Below, piece after piece: positions 8,446-15,673 of a DNA stretch of 27,769 nucleotides. Numbering within the stretch: the first letter of the stretch is position 1; each line of letters begins with the position of its first letter. The DNA is from UBA922 sp964571295. GTDB lineage: Bacteria; Patescibacteriota; Patescibacteriia; Magasanikbacterales; UBA922. A program made the position numbers and the translations under genes. Under the pieces are notes generated by a model that did no database searches, was not told where the DNA came from, and saw only the letters and a program-made list of their open reading frames with translations. The DNA is taken from the NCBI GenBank assembly GCA_964571295.1, contig CAZNAO010000007.1:1-27769 (forward strand), written 5' to 3'.

Positions 8446-8902
8446 ATTTCCCATTCTGCATTCTTCCCGGTATTTCGAGTGACACGTTGTTGCTATATAC
8501 CGCACATGCATTGTCGATCCATGCACACACACGGAAGTGAGAGGTTCCGGTAGGCAAATTTTTCCAATCACGTTCACGATGTGATACGTCGGTGAGGAAA
8601 TAATATCGGTAATTTTCAGGGTACGCAGGATCCGTATCGGTCCCTTCCACGACCATCCACTTTTCCGCAATGTCTCTGGTTTCATCCGAAGGATTCCATT
8701 CGAGTTGTACTGAGGTTGATCCAGTCACGCTTCCGGTGAGTTCAATATTTTCTTCAATTTTTTCTCCGTTCACCCCACCTGGCGTTGATGTGGTATTACC
8801 ACCCTCGTTTATTTGAGGACCGTTTTCGTCCGGTGGACTCGAGCAGCCGACACCTATGAATAATAGTGTTCCTAGTATGACAGGCAATATTCGTAGACGC
8901 AT
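8444..8902 (-). CDS. Predicted lipoprotein with an Fn3-like domain
   Basis: A 152-residue protein. The N terminus MRLRILPVILGTLLFIGVGC is a lipoprotein signal peptide with the acylated Cys at 20. A Pro/Gly/Asn/Thr-rich linker (about 21-50) is followed by one beta-rich domain (about 52-145) with TGSTSVQLEWNPSDET, WMVVEGTDTDP and SHFRVCAWIDNACAVYSNNVSLEIP. The SVQLEW and FRVCAW strands are typical of fibronectin-III-like folds. Two Cys residues in CAWIDNAC could form a disulfide. It is transcribed alone from a promoter at 8944-8972 and converges on the surface operon. It would be a membrane-tethered extracellular binding protein; the ligand is unknown. Confidence 0.8.
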   Translation of the reverse strand: MRLRILPVILGTLLFIGVGCSSPPDENGPQINEGGNTTSTPGGVNGEKIEENIELTGSVTGSTSVQLEWNPSDETRDIAEKWMVVEGTDTDPAYPENYRYYFLTDVSHRERDWKNLPTGTSHFRVCAWIDNACAVYSNNVSLEIPGRMQNGK

Positions 8903-8943
8903 ATTTTTTTGGTCTGTTTAAGAATAATGCGGATTGTTTGGGT

Positions 8944-8972
8944 AGTGTAGGGGGTTTTGGAGAATTTGGCAA
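8944..8972 (-). promoter_or_regulatory. Promoter of the lipoprotein gene
   Basis: On the minus strand TTGCCA (8967-8972) and TACACT (8944-8949) are 17 bases apart. The predicted start is about 35 bases before the lipoprotein ATG at 8902. Confidence 0.55.
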
Positions 8973-8988
8973 GCCCTTGTTTCCTTTT

Positions 8989-9189
8989 TTAGATTTCTTT
9001 GTTGAGATCCTCACTTCCTTCGGGTTCGGTTATGATTTCAAAAGGAGTTGCTTTTTTCCTCAATTCTTCTATTTCGTGTGCATCAGCGAGTTTGGTTTCG
9101 GTTACCGGCTTTCCAAACTGATCGTATCCAGTCTGTATCCGGATAGTGATTTTACCCTCACGCTCGCGGGGAATATAGGTTTCTGCCAT
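8989..9189 (-). CDS. Small hypothetical protein, probably leaderless
   Basis: A 66-residue charged, soluble-looking protein with no signal peptide or membrane segment: basic and Thr/Ile-rich at the start (IPREREGKITIRIQTGY), then Glu-rich (HEIEELRKK, EPEGSEDLNKE). It is not recognised. A -10-like TATAGT on the minus strand (9198-9203) lies 8 bases before the ATG, which would give a transcript starting at or next to the start codon. The same geometry occurs at uvrC and dnaB here, and this is the main reason to accept so short a gene. The competing plus-strand frame (8938-9204) is Phe-rich and looks like a shadow. Confidence 0.55.
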   Translation of the reverse strand: MAETYIPREREGKITIRIQTGYDQFGKPVTETKLADAHEIEELRKKATPFEIITEPEGSEDLNKEI

Positions 9190-9212
9190 AGAGATTCACT
9201 ATAGAATTAATT

Positions 9213-9244
9213 TTGACTTTTTCACTCTTTTACCTTACTATACC
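9213..9244 (+). promoter_or_regulatory. Promoter of uvrA
   Basis: TTGACT (9213-9218) and TACTAT (9236-9241) are 17 bases apart; an overlapping TATACC (9239-9244) is an alternative -10. The start codon of uvrA is about 40 bases downstream. No SOS-box-like palindrome was recognised. Confidence 0.6.
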
Positions 9245-9285
9245 GTATATATAAGCCCTACTCAAGGGGTTTTTGTCTGTTATAT

Positions 9286-11874
9286 ATGCAGGAAAAAATT
9301 GTGATCAAAGGGGCTCGGGAACACAACCTCAAGAATATCTCGGTCGAGCTCCCTCGAAACAAAATGATCGTGTTTACCGGACTCTCCGGATCAGGGAAGT
9401 CCAGTCTTGCGTTTGATACGATTTTTGCCGAGGGACAGCGTCGCTATATCGAGAGTCTTTCTGCCTATGCGCGCCAGTTTTTAGGGGGTATGCAGAAGCC
9501 TGATGTCGATGAAATCGAAGGATTGTCACCCGCAATTTCGATCGATCAGAAAGCACATAGTGCAAATCCGCGTTCTACCGTCGCGACGATTACGGAAATT
9601 TATGATTACTTGCGTGTGTTGTTTGCGCGTATCGGCGAACCGTTCTGTCCTTTGTGTGGAACCAAGATCGAGAAGATGACGACGGATGAGATACAGGAAC
9701 GGATACTGGAGAAAAGTCGAAAGAGGAAAGCGGAAAAATATAAAATAGATCCAAAAAAACAAAAAGGTACTGAATTGGTTATTTTCAGTCCGGTGGTCCG
9801 GGGTCGAAAAGGGGAGTATTATCAAATGCTCTATGACATGTATAACTCCGGCTATCTCGAAGTCCGGGTAGATGGAAAAATGAAAAGTTTGCGCGACAGA
9901 ATCGTGTTATCAAAGAATACCAAGCATACGATCGAGATTGTCGTGGACAAGATTCCCATGGTTGATGTCGATCCTCGTCGGCTTGGTGAAGCGGTCGAAT
10001 CTGCAGTAGATCTGTCAAACGGCCTTGTGGTCGCATCATTCAATAACGAAGAAGAAGTTACCTACAGTACACAATACTCATGTCCGAATGACGGTTTTGC
10101 TTTTCCCGAGATCGAGCCTCGACTCTTCAGTTTCAACAGTCCGTACGGATATTGCACTGCGTGCACCGGGCTTGGAACCAAGGAATTATTTAGTGAAGAC
10201 GTGTGTATGGTATGTCAGGGGAAACGTCTGAATGAGACGGCGCTTTCGGTGAAAATCAATGATAAAAATATTTACGAAGTTACCAGCTTCATGATCAGTG
10301 AAGCGAGAGATTTTTTTGACCATCTCCGTAAAGAACTATCAGAACGCATTATTGAAATCTCCGGTGCCGCCTTGAATGAGATTTCAAATCGTCTGACCTT
10401 TATGTTCGATGTCGGACTGCATTATCTTACGCTCAATCGCACCGCAGGAACGCTTTCCGGAGGAGAATCACAGCGTATTCGGCTTGCATCGCAAGTAGGG
10501 CAACGACTGGTCGGAGCACTATATGTACTTGATGAGCCTACGATCGGACTGCATCAACGGGACAATGACCAGCTTGTCTCAACCCTCCGCAACCTGTGTG
10601 ACATCGGCAATACGATTATTGTCGTTGAGCATGACGAGGATACGATCATGGTCTCTGACTGGCTCGTGGATATCGGCCCGGGAGCCGGAACACACGGCGG
10701 GAATGTGGTGTATTCAGGACCACTATCGAATCTATTGAACAAGAAAAAACCAGGAGCAACCGAATTTGGCAGCAAAACATACGGATCAGTGGAAAAGTCG
10801 CTAACGGGAAAATATCTCCGCCGGGAGACCGTGATTCAGGTACCGGACAAACGGCGAAAGGTGGACAGTACGACCCCTAAAATAAAAATCAAAGGCGCCC
10901 GTGAACATAATTTGAAAGACGTATCAGTTGAGATTCCGCTTAAACGTCTGGTATGTCTGACGGGGGTATCAGGATCAGGAAAATCTACTTTGATGCACAA
11001 GATTTTGTATCGTGCGGTAGCCAATAAATTGAACCATACACGCTACCAGGTAGGGAAGCATGATGAAATCCTCAATACCGAATATATCGACAAAATTATT
11101 AAAATTGACCAGAAACCGATTGGCAGGACTCCACGAAGTAATCCTGCAACGTATACCAAAGCATATGATCCGATTCGGGAGATTTTTGCCCTGACTCCTG
11201 AAGCAAAAATCAGAGGATACAAAACCGGCCGCTTCAGTTTCAATGTTCCCGGTGGACGATGTGAGAACTGCGAGGGAAAAGGATTGCTTGAAATTGAGAT
11301 GCACTTCCTTCCCACTGTCGAAATCGTCTGTGATGTGTGCAAGGGTGCACGATTCAATGCTGAGACGCTTGCGATTCATTACAAAGGGAAAAATATCGCA
11401 GAAGTGCTCGCTATGACAATCGAAGAGGCGAGAGTGTTTTTCGAGGACGTGCCCCCGATCGCTGACAAACTCAACATGCTTCATGAGGTGGGACTTGATT
11501 ATCTCACTCTCGGTCAATCTGCAAGTACCTTATCCGGCGGAGAAGCACAACGTATCAAACTTTCACGAGAATTATCAAAACGAGCAACCAGTAAAACACT
11601 CTATCTGCTTGATGAGCCGACGACCGGTCTTCACTTTGATGATGTGAAAAAATTGATCGAGGTCTTACAGAAGCTTACGTCGCACGGGAACACGGTCATG
11701 ATCATCGAGCACAATCTTGAAGTGATCAAATCCGCTGACTGGATTATCGACCTTGGGCCTGAAGGAGGAGATAAGGGCGGGAAATTGATTGCAGTCGGCA
11801 CTCCTGAAGAACTTGCACGCAAATCGTCGACCAGTCATACAGGGTATTATTTGAAGCGGGTATTACAATCTTAA
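9286..11874 (+). CDS. uvrA: UvrA, excinuclease ABC subunit A (short form)
   Basis: DNA-damage recognition ATPase of nucleotide excision repair; it loads UvrB onto lesions. Two ABC modules are visible: Walker A GLSGSGKSS (about 32-40) with signature LSGGESQRIRLA (about 390), and GVSGSGKST (about 560) with LSGGEAQRIKLS (about 750). The C-terminal zinc finger CENC...CDVC (about 659-684) is intact. The protein has 862 residues against about 940 in E. coli. The loss is inside module I: only 14 residues separate CTAC (290-293) from CMVC (307-310), where usual UvrAs have about 90. The first zinc pair is also altered, with C266-P-N-D in place of CxxC. The flanking motifs EPRLFSFNSPYG and LDEPTIGLHQRD are normal. 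It has its own promoter and terminator. A shortened uvrC lies downstream; uvrB is not in the window. Confidence 0.97.
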   Translation: MQEKIVIKGAREHNLKNISVELPRNKMIVFTGLSGSGKSSLAFDTIFAEGQRRYIESLSAYARQFLGGMQKPDVDEIEGLSPAISIDQKAHSANPRSTVATITEIYDYLRVLFARIGEPFCPLCGTKIEKMTTDEIQERILEKSRKRKAEKYKIDPKKQKGTELVIFSPVVRGRKGEYYQMLYDMYNSGYLEVRVDGKMKSLRDRIVLSKNTKHTIEIVVDKIPMVDVDPRRLGEAVESAVDLSNGLVVASFNNEEEVTYSTQYSCPNDGFAFPEIEPRLFSFNSPYGYCTACTGLGTKELFSEDVCMVCQGKRLNETALSVKINDKNIYEVTSFMISEARDFFDHLRKELSERIIEISGAALNEISNRLTFMFDVGLHYLTLNRTAGTLSGGESQRIRLASQVGQRLVGALYVLDEPTIGLHQRDNDQLVSTLRNLCDIGNTIIVVEHDEDTIMVSDWLVDIGPGAGTHGGNVVYSGPLSNLLNKKKPGATEFGSKTYGSVEKSLTGKYLRRETVIQVPDKRRKVDSTTPKIKIKGAREHNLKDVSVEIPLKRLVCLTGVSGSGKSTLMHKILYRAVANKLNHTRYQVGKHDEILNTEYIDKIIKIDQKPIGRTPRSNPATYTKAYDPIREIFALTPEAKIRGYKTGRFSFNVPGGRCENCEGKGLLEIEMHFLPTVEIVCDVCKGARFNAETLAIHYKGKNIAEVLAMTIEEARVFFEDVPPIADKLNMLHEVGLDYLTLGQSASTLSGGEAQRIKLSRELSKRATSKTLYLLDEPTTGLHFDDVKKLIEVLQKLTSHGNTVMIIEHNLEVIKSADWIIDLGPEGGDKGGKLIAVGTPEELARKSSTSHTGYYLKRVLQS

Positions 11875-11889
11875 AGAGAACGAACACAG

Positions 11890-11918
11890 AACCCTTGGTA
11901 TTATCCGAGGGTTTTTTG
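11890..11918 (+). terminator. Terminator of uvrA
   Basis: AACCCTTGG (11890-11898) pairs with CCGAGGGTT (11905-11913), with one G-T pair, and is followed by a T-rich run. Confidence 0.8.
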
Positions 11919-11986
11919 TTTTGTAATAAAGGCTTGAAATGCCAGAAAAGCTGGAAAGGCTTAGGATGCTTTAGGTCTTTTTATCA

Positions 11987-12015
11987 TTGACAAAACGTGT
12001 TTTTTGTGTAATAAT
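11987..12015 (+). promoter_or_regulatory. Near-consensus promoter of the first GC-rich gene
   Basis: A perfect TTGACA (11987-11992) is 17 bases from AATAAT (12010-12015). The transcription start would be near 12022, giving a leader of about 43 bases that ends in a strong Shine-Dalgarno (GGAGGT, 12053-12058). Confidence 0.7.
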
Positions 12016-12064
12016 TTTCGCTATTGCGTCGCGTGATGCGCGCAGGAAACAACGGAGGTATCGT

Positions 12065-12367
12065 ATGCAGCATGCGGTTGTCGGTGTCATGGTCAATGAT
12101 CAGGTGAAGCCGTTCACCCTTCAGCACTTGCTCCACGGCTGCACGCTGTGGGTCATGAGCCCCATCACGGAGAGCAACAACTTCGGCGTCAAGGTGGCGT
12201 CGATCGAGAAGCATGAGCGGCGGCAGGCTGTCGACGTCTATGGTTTCCCCAATGGCGCCGAGGCGCCGGAGGCGGGGCGTCGCTATGGCTTCGCCGAGCT
12301 CATCGTCAATCCCGCGACCGGCAGCGTCGTGCTCCGGCTCGAATTGCCGGAGAAGATTCGCCATTGA
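12065..12367 (+). CDS. GC-rich cassette gene 1, unknown function
   Basis: A 100-residue protein. The ATG at 12065 follows GGAGGT by six bases, a better ribosome site than any ordinary gene here has; an in-frame upstream start at 11987 would lie on the promoter itself. No known domain was recognised. The protein looks soluble and beta-rich (HAVVGVMVNDQ, GCTLWVMSP, FGVKVASIEKHERRQAVDVYGFP, ELIVNPATGSVVLRLELP). By hand count bases 12061-12360 are 62% GC and about 83% of codons end in G or C, while the uvrC gene nearby is about 39% GC. It is alone between uvrA and the next GC-rich gene, with its own promoter and hairpins. Recent transfer or special codon selection is inferred. Confidence 0.7.
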   Translation: MQHAVVGVMVNDQVKPFTLQHLLHGCTLWVMSPITESNNFGVKVASIEKHERRQAVDVYGFPNGAEAPEAGRRYGFAELIVNPATGSVVLRLELPEKIRH

Positions 12368-12380
12368 ATTCATCACGATG

Positions 12381-12444
12381 GGGAGCGCTGGCACTCGCTA
12401 GCGCTCTCCTGTCCATCCACTTTCGCCTTATCGGCGTTTTTTTT
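12381..12444 (+). terminator. Tandem hairpins after GC-rich gene 1
   Basis: The first hairpin pairs GGGAGCGCT (12381-12389) with AGCGCTCTCC (12400-12409), with one bulge. The second is a short CGCC/GGCG stem (12424-12436) followed by eight T, a likely intrinsic terminator. Confidence 0.6.
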
Positions 12445-12454
12445 ATTTTTCACC

Positions 12455-12482
12455 TTGACCATGTTACTTTTTTTGCTATACT
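12455..12482 (+). promoter_or_regulatory. Extended -10 promoter of the second GC-rich gene
   Basis: TTGACC (12455-12460) and TATACT (12477-12482) are 16 bases apart, with an upstream TGC making an extended -10. An in-frame ATG at 12492 is 9 bases after the -10, while the Shine-Dalgarno start is at 12540. Confidence 0.7.
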
Positions 12483-12539
12483 ACTCTATCTATGCGGAGA
12501 CAATCGTGTTTCCGTATTTACCAGCAGGAGCAGCGCCTT

Positions 12540-12866
12540 ATGACTCGGCAAACCCAGTCTGTCTACGAAAGCCCCATGAATCTCACCTGGGATCGCGTCC
12601 CGTTCACGTCGCTCGACGAGCTCAAGAGCATGAAGCGCGACCGGCACGAGATCAGGATCCCGATCATGGACCCCGTCACGAAGACGCCTCTCGAGGCCTT
12701 CATGGGACCCATGAAGCGGATCGTCAACGAGAAGGGGCTCAGCAACGTCTGCACCATCGAGTTCGAGTACGGCTACCGCACGGGCAAGCGGAACCACGTG
12801 AAGCTCGTCGGTGTCTTCGAGGTCACGAGCGACAACAAGCTGAAGTACAAGCTTACCTTCGGGTGA
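12540..12866 (+). CDS. GC-rich cassette gene 2, unknown function
   Basis: A 108-residue protein from the ATG at 12540, which has AGGAG nine bases upstream (12526-12530). An in-frame ATG at 12492 would add 16 residues and fits leaderless initiation from the promoter, so two forms are possible. No domain was recognised. The protein is basic and looks soluble (SLDELKSMKRDRHEIRIPIM, FMGPMKRIVNEKG, TIEFEYGYRTGKRNHVKLVG, KLKYKLTFG), and may be a small alpha/beta fold that binds nucleic acid, but this is only an impression from charge. By hand count bases 12541-12840 are 60% GC and only about 10 of 108 codons end in A or T, strongly unlike the neighbours. It is flanked by its own promoter and a hairpin terminator. 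Confidence 0.7.
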   Translation: MTRQTQSVYESPMNLTWDRVPFTSLDELKSMKRDRHEIRIPIMDPVTKTPLEAFMGPMKRIVNEKGLSNVCTIEFEYGYRTGKRNHVKLVGVFEVTSDNKLKYKLTFG

Positions 12867-12927
12867 GCACTCCTCCAACCGGCGGCCTTCCTTCGGGACG
12901 GTCGTCGGCTTCATTCATATATGATTG

Positions 12928-12951
12928 ATCGCTTTCCCAAGCGATTTTATT
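12928..12951 (+). terminator. Terminator after GC-rich gene 2
   Basis: ATCGCTT (12928-12934) pairs with AAGCGAT (12939-12945), loop TCCC, followed by TTTATT. Confidence 0.7.
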
Positions 12952-12965
12952 GTACACAGATTCCT

Positions 12966-12974
12966 TGCTATACT
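12966..12974 (+). promoter_or_regulatory. Extended -10 promoter of uvrC, giving a leaderless mRNA
   Basis: TGCTATACT (12966-12974) ends 8 bases before the uvrC ATG, so transcription would start at or within three bases of the start codon. No -35 at the right distance is convincing, as is usual for extended -10 promoters. Confidence 0.55.
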
Positions 12975-12982
12975 GAGTATCT

Positions 12983-14230
12983 ATGTCGAATTCCCATATT
13001 CAGACCATACTTGCCAAGCTTCCTGGTACTCCGGGGATTTATTTGTTTTATAATTCAGACAAAACATTGATGTACGTCGGTAAGGCAACCTCGCTTCGCA
13101 GCCGGGTCAGAAGTTATTTTTTGAAACCAAAAACTCCGAGACCTATTGAGCAGATGATGCACCAGGTTTCTGATATCAAAACTATTCAGACTGATTCGGT
13201 GCTTGAGGCGGTAATTCTCGAATCAATTTATATCAAGAAGTTTCAGCCGATATATAACGTAGAAGGGAAAGATGACAAAAGCTGGAATTATATCGTTATT
13301 AGTAGTGAACTATATCCTCAGGTGTATACGATGCGGGAACATGAATATGCCCGATTGGGAGCTGATGAAATCGCGAAGGATTTCCTTCACATTTCCGGGC
13401 CGTATCCCGGGCTTAGTCCGAAGACGACGATGAAATTGCTCCGTCGGTTGTTCTATATTTCCCCGTGCAAGCCGTTGCAGGGTCGACCCTGCTTGTATCG
13501 GCAAATGGGGCAATGTCTCGGTGTATGCACGGGAGAGATTTCAAGTCGGGACTATCGGAGAAAAGTGATCCGACCACTCGTCACCTTTCTTTCTGGCGGG
13601 AAAAAGAAATTGATGAAATCAATTGAAGTTGAAATGGCACGCGCTGCACGAAAAGAACAATTCGAAGAAGCTGCGCGACTTCGGAATCAGTTGCATGCAC
13701 TTACCCGGATTCAAGATGTCGCACTTATCAATAAAGATTTTTTTGCTGATCTCACTCATACTGGAGAAGAACGAGAAAGAATCAGAATCGAGGGGTATGA
13801 CATTTCTAATCTGGGGAAGACGGGAAAAGTGGGTAGTATGGTCGTGTTTGACGCAGAAGGACCGGTCAAACATTCATATCGCAAGTTCAAGATCAGATCG
13901 GTCGCGGGGCAGAGCGATGTCGATTGTCTCGAAGAAGTTTTGGTCCGCAGATTCAAACATGATGAATGGGAGCGCCCGACAGTGCTTCTTATCGATGGAG
14001 GTCTTCCACAGGTTAATCGGGCAAAAGAAGTGTTTACTGGATTAGGAATTGTTATTCCGATTGTCGGTATCGCAAAAGGTCCTGAACGAAAGCGCAATGA
14101 TTTTATTCTCGGCAATACGGACCCCGAGTTCGTGAAATGGGTAGATACCCATCGAGAATTATTGATTCGGGTACGTGATGAAGCACACCGTTTTGCGATT
14201 ACGTACCAGCGCACCCTCCGGAAGATTTGA
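12983..14230 (+). CDS. uvrC: UvrC, excinuclease ABC subunit C (minimal form)
   Basis: The nuclease that cuts on both sides of a DNA lesion after UvrAB marking. The GIY-YIG nuclease domain (about 12-95) shows GIYLFYNSDKTLMYVGKA and a conserved Glu in VILESIYIKKFQP. A UVR-like helix pair (about 215-250, ARKEQFEEAARLRNQ) would contact UvrB. The C-terminal RNase-H-like domain has the expected triad: D273 (YDISNLG), D338 (LIDGG) and H402 (EAHRFAITYQR). The protein ends at 415 residues, against about 600 usual, because the C-terminal helix-hairpin-helix DNA-binding domain is absent and the middle is short. Both catalytic sites look intact, so this is probably a working, reduced UvrC. It is expressed alone, separated from uvrA by the two GC-rich genes. 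A UvrC-like homologue such as Cho is unlikely because Cho lacks the RNase-H domain. Confidence 0.92.
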   Translation: MSNSHIQTILAKLPGTPGIYLFYNSDKTLMYVGKATSLRSRVRSYFLKPKTPRPIEQMMHQVSDIKTIQTDSVLEAVILESIYIKKFQPIYNVEGKDDKSWNYIVISSELYPQVYTMREHEYARLGADEIAKDFLHISGPYPGLSPKTTMKLLRRLFYISPCKPLQGRPCLYRQMGQCLGVCTGEISSRDYRRKVIRPLVTFLSGGKKKLMKSIEVEMARAARKEQFEEAARLRNQLHALTRIQDVALINKDFFADLTHTGEERERIRIEGYDISNLGKTGKVGSMVVFDAEGPVKHSYRKFKIRSVAGQSDVDCLEEVLVRRFKHDEWERPTVLLIDGGLPQVNRAKEVFTGLGIVIPIVGIAKGPERKRNDFILGNTDPEFVKWVDTHRELLIRVRDEAHRFAITYQRTLRKI

Positions 14231-14281
14231 AAATAGAGCCTGGGAACTTTACTTTTCCTCTCTAAATAGGTAGGCTTAGCA

Positions 14282-14287
14282 TATAAT
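14282..14287 (+). promoter_or_regulatory. -10 box TATAAT
   Basis: A consensus TATAAT lies 14 bases before the ATG at 14302, which would give a leader of about seven bases. No clear -35 was seen. Confidence 0.45.
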
Positions 14288-14301
14288 TTTTATCAGGTCA
14301 T

Positions 14302-14529
14302 ATGCAACCACATACGCCGCAACATATTTCGTTTAAATGTCCTAAGTGTTCTCACCAGCAATGTACGGTAGGGGAACTTCGAGCAGCTGGAAGCTTCTGG
14401 TCAAAGATTTTTAATGTTGAAATGCGTAAGTTTAAAACAGTGAGCTGCGCTCAGTGCGGATATACAGAATTATATAACCAGAAAAAATCAGGAAAAATGG
14501 AAAACGTGATTGATTTTTTGTCTAATTAG
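14302..14529 (+). CDS. Small zinc-ribbon protein (DUF2082-type, predicted nucleic-acid binding)
   Basis: A 75-residue protein with two Cys pairs, FKCPKC (about 12-17) and SCAQCGYTELY (about 48-59), separated by a segment with GELRAAGSFWSKIFNVEMRKFKTV and followed by NVIDFL. This order matches the small zinc-ribbon family annotated as predicted nucleic-acid-binding proteins (PF09855/COG3478). It binds one zinc ion if functional; its cellular role is not established. It has its own -10 box, no strong ribosome site, and stands 15 bases before the next gene, with which it probably shares a transcript. Confidence 0.8.
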   Translation: MQPHTPQHISFKCPKCSHQQCTVGELRAAGSFWSKIFNVEMRKFKTVSCAQCGYTELYNQKKSGKMENVIDFLSN

Positions 14530-14544
14530 TTTTAGTAATTTTCT

Positions 14545-14985
14545 ATGTCGCTTGAGCGAAAAATGGAGGGATGGGGTGCTGCAGCAGCAGATCAAGAAAG
14601 TGCTGATCAATGGTTTGAGTCGCTATCCTTGGATGAACGTGAACAGATATTTTTTGAATCACAGAGTTTTAAAATTTTGGTTGCAAAATTCCAAGATACA
14701 TTACAACGAATGCAGGAAAATGTGAAAGAACAGGGTATTTTTCTACGATGGCCGATGGATACCAAGAGAGTGGGTTATGGTTTGGGGAATATCATACTCA
14801 AGTCCCCGACTTTATTACATATTCTTCATAAGAACGATAATATTGCCAAATATATTACTTCTCATGAGAGTGATGTTGCTCGGAGACTTTTTGCAATTTT
14901 TTCATATCCGAATTCGATCCCCGCTGAAGCGTATAATCTGGATCACGAGTGGGAGGGTGGGAAGCCTACGGAAGCAGAAGAATAG
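14545..14985 (+). CDS. Hypothetical soluble protein
   Basis: A 146-residue, mostly helical, acidic protein with no signal peptide or membrane helix and no recognised domain. Visible segments are an N-terminal Ala/Gln/Glu-rich helix (GAAAADQESADQWFESL), an amphipathic stretch with LDEREQIFFESQSFKILVAKFQDTLQRM, and a middle region with RRLFAIFSYPNSIPAEAY. Codon use is like the AT-richer host genes. It is next to the zinc-ribbon gene and is ended by the strong hairpin at 15020-15055. Its role cannot be told from sequence. Confidence 0.7.
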   Translation: MSLERKMEGWGAAAADQESADQWFESLSLDEREQIFFESQSFKILVAKFQDTLQRMQENVKEQGIFLRWPMDTKRVGYGLGNIILKSPTLLHILHKNDNIAKYITSHESDVARRLFAIFSYPNSIPAEAYNLDHEWEGGKPTEAEE

Positions 14986-15019
14986 AAAAATTGGGTAACC
15001 AATTAGTATATAAAACACG

Positions 15020-15054
15020 AAGCCCCTGGCGCAGTAGCAACCAGGGGCTTTTTC
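15020..15054. terminator. Strong hairpin terminator between convergent genes
   Basis: AAGCCCCTGG (15020-15029) pairs perfectly with CCAGGGGCTT (15041-15050), followed by TTT on the plus strand; the minus strand has a looser T-rich run. It serves the hypothetical gene at 14545 and probably also the minus-strand gene ending at 15074. Confidence 0.85.
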
Positions 15055-15073
15055 GACATGAGGGACGTTCGCG

Positions 15074-15574
15074 TCAGTCTCGAGGAGCATCTGTGTAATA
15101 GATGCCGGTTTTTCCGATCGCGATCGCGCCACAGGGCTTGATCGAGAGACGGGGGATTTTTCCCGAGTCCGGATGTTTTGCGACCGAGGAGATCATCTGT
15201 GCGAGCGGTTTCACCCGTTCGGGATCCACGACCATGAGGATGGTGCGGGCTCGGCACAGCTGTTCCCGGATCGGTGTGAAGTACTCCAGCACTTCGTCTA
15301 CCATGCGTCCATCAGATACCACACTGTCGAACTCCATGCCTTGCACGATGTGCGTGTTCTGGTTTTGGAGGGTCGTTTTGGCGGCGGTTGCCGCGGCACG
15401 GCTTTCGGTGGTGTCGATGTTGCAGACCAGCGCCAGATCATTTCTCTTGATCTGCGTGCGGCTGTTGTTTCCAGTCAGTCTCCATCCTTCCTCGAGGATT
15501 TTGGGGTTGTAGGCGCACATCACGATGATGCGGTAGCCCTTCTCGAGGAGATCTGTCAGGGTCGTAGTCTTCAT
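15074..15574 (-). CDS. GC-rich cassette gene 3, unknown function
   Basis: A 166-residue soluble-looking protein with no signal peptide. The ATG at 15574 has GGAG eight bases upstream. The alternating hydrophobic strands and helices (GYRIIVMCAYNPKILEEG, DLALVCNIDTTESRAA, ARTILMVVDPERVKPLAQMI, CGAIAIGKTGIYY) suggest an alpha/beta fold, but no nucleotide-binding loop or family motif was recognised. Bases 15121-15480 are about 58% GC and about 72% of codons end in G or C by hand count. It has a TTGACA-17-TATCCT promoter, a leader of about 90 bases, an inverted repeat at its start site, and a strong hairpin after the stop. The long plus-strand frame opposite (15173-15634) is taken as a shadow because the promoter, ribosome site and third-position GC all favour the minus strand. 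Confidence 0.7.
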   Translation of the reverse strand: MKTTTLTDLLEKGYRIIVMCAYNPKILEEGWRLTGNNSRTQIKRNDLALVCNIDTTESRAAATAAKTTLQNQNTHIVQGMEFDSVVSDGRMVDEVLEYFTPIREQLCRARTILMVVDPERVKPLAQMISSVAKHPDSGKIPRLSIKPCGAIAIGKTGIYYTDAPRD

Positions 15575-15657
15575 TTCGCATTCTCCGTGTTTGGTTTTCC
15601 CATGTCACCCAGGCGAACAGTATCCTTTTCTTGAGAGAAACGGACAGCTGTATCATT

Positions 15658-15673
15658 CCTGAATTGTTTCAGG
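15658..15673. promoter_or_regulatory. Inverted repeat at the start site of GC-rich gene 3 (candidate operator)
   Basis: CCTGAA and TTCAGG are separated by TTGT. The repeat overlaps the -10 box and is centred on the predicted transcription start of the minus-strand promoter, the usual place for a repressor site. Confidence 0.5.

Noticed and set aside
8938..9204. 88-codon plus-strand frame in the uvrA upstream region
   Set aside because: It is Phe/Gly-rich and has no start signal; the minus-strand ORF has a -10 box at leaderless distance.
11984..12394. Minus-strand frame of 136 codons opposite GC-rich gene 1
   Set aside because: High GC removes stop codons on both strands. The plus strand has the promoter, GGAGGT and third-position GC bias.
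12560..12880. Idea that the GC-rich stretches are assembly contamination
   Set aside because: Only about 300-500 bases each differ, the changes follow gene borders, and the flanking promoters and terminators are AT-rich like the host. Contamination would not stop at start and stop codons. Read mapping across the borders would settle it.
12455..12928. Alternative 157-codon plus frame and a 142-codon minus frame over GC-rich gene 2
   Set aside because: The plus alternative is rich in Arg and His, typical of an off-frame reading, and it starts inside the promoter. The minus frame lacks a promoter and ribosome site.
15173..15634. 153-codon plus-strand frame opposite GC-rich gene 3
   Set aside because: The minus strand has TTGACA-17-TATCCT, GGAG at the right distance and a terminator; the plus frame has none.
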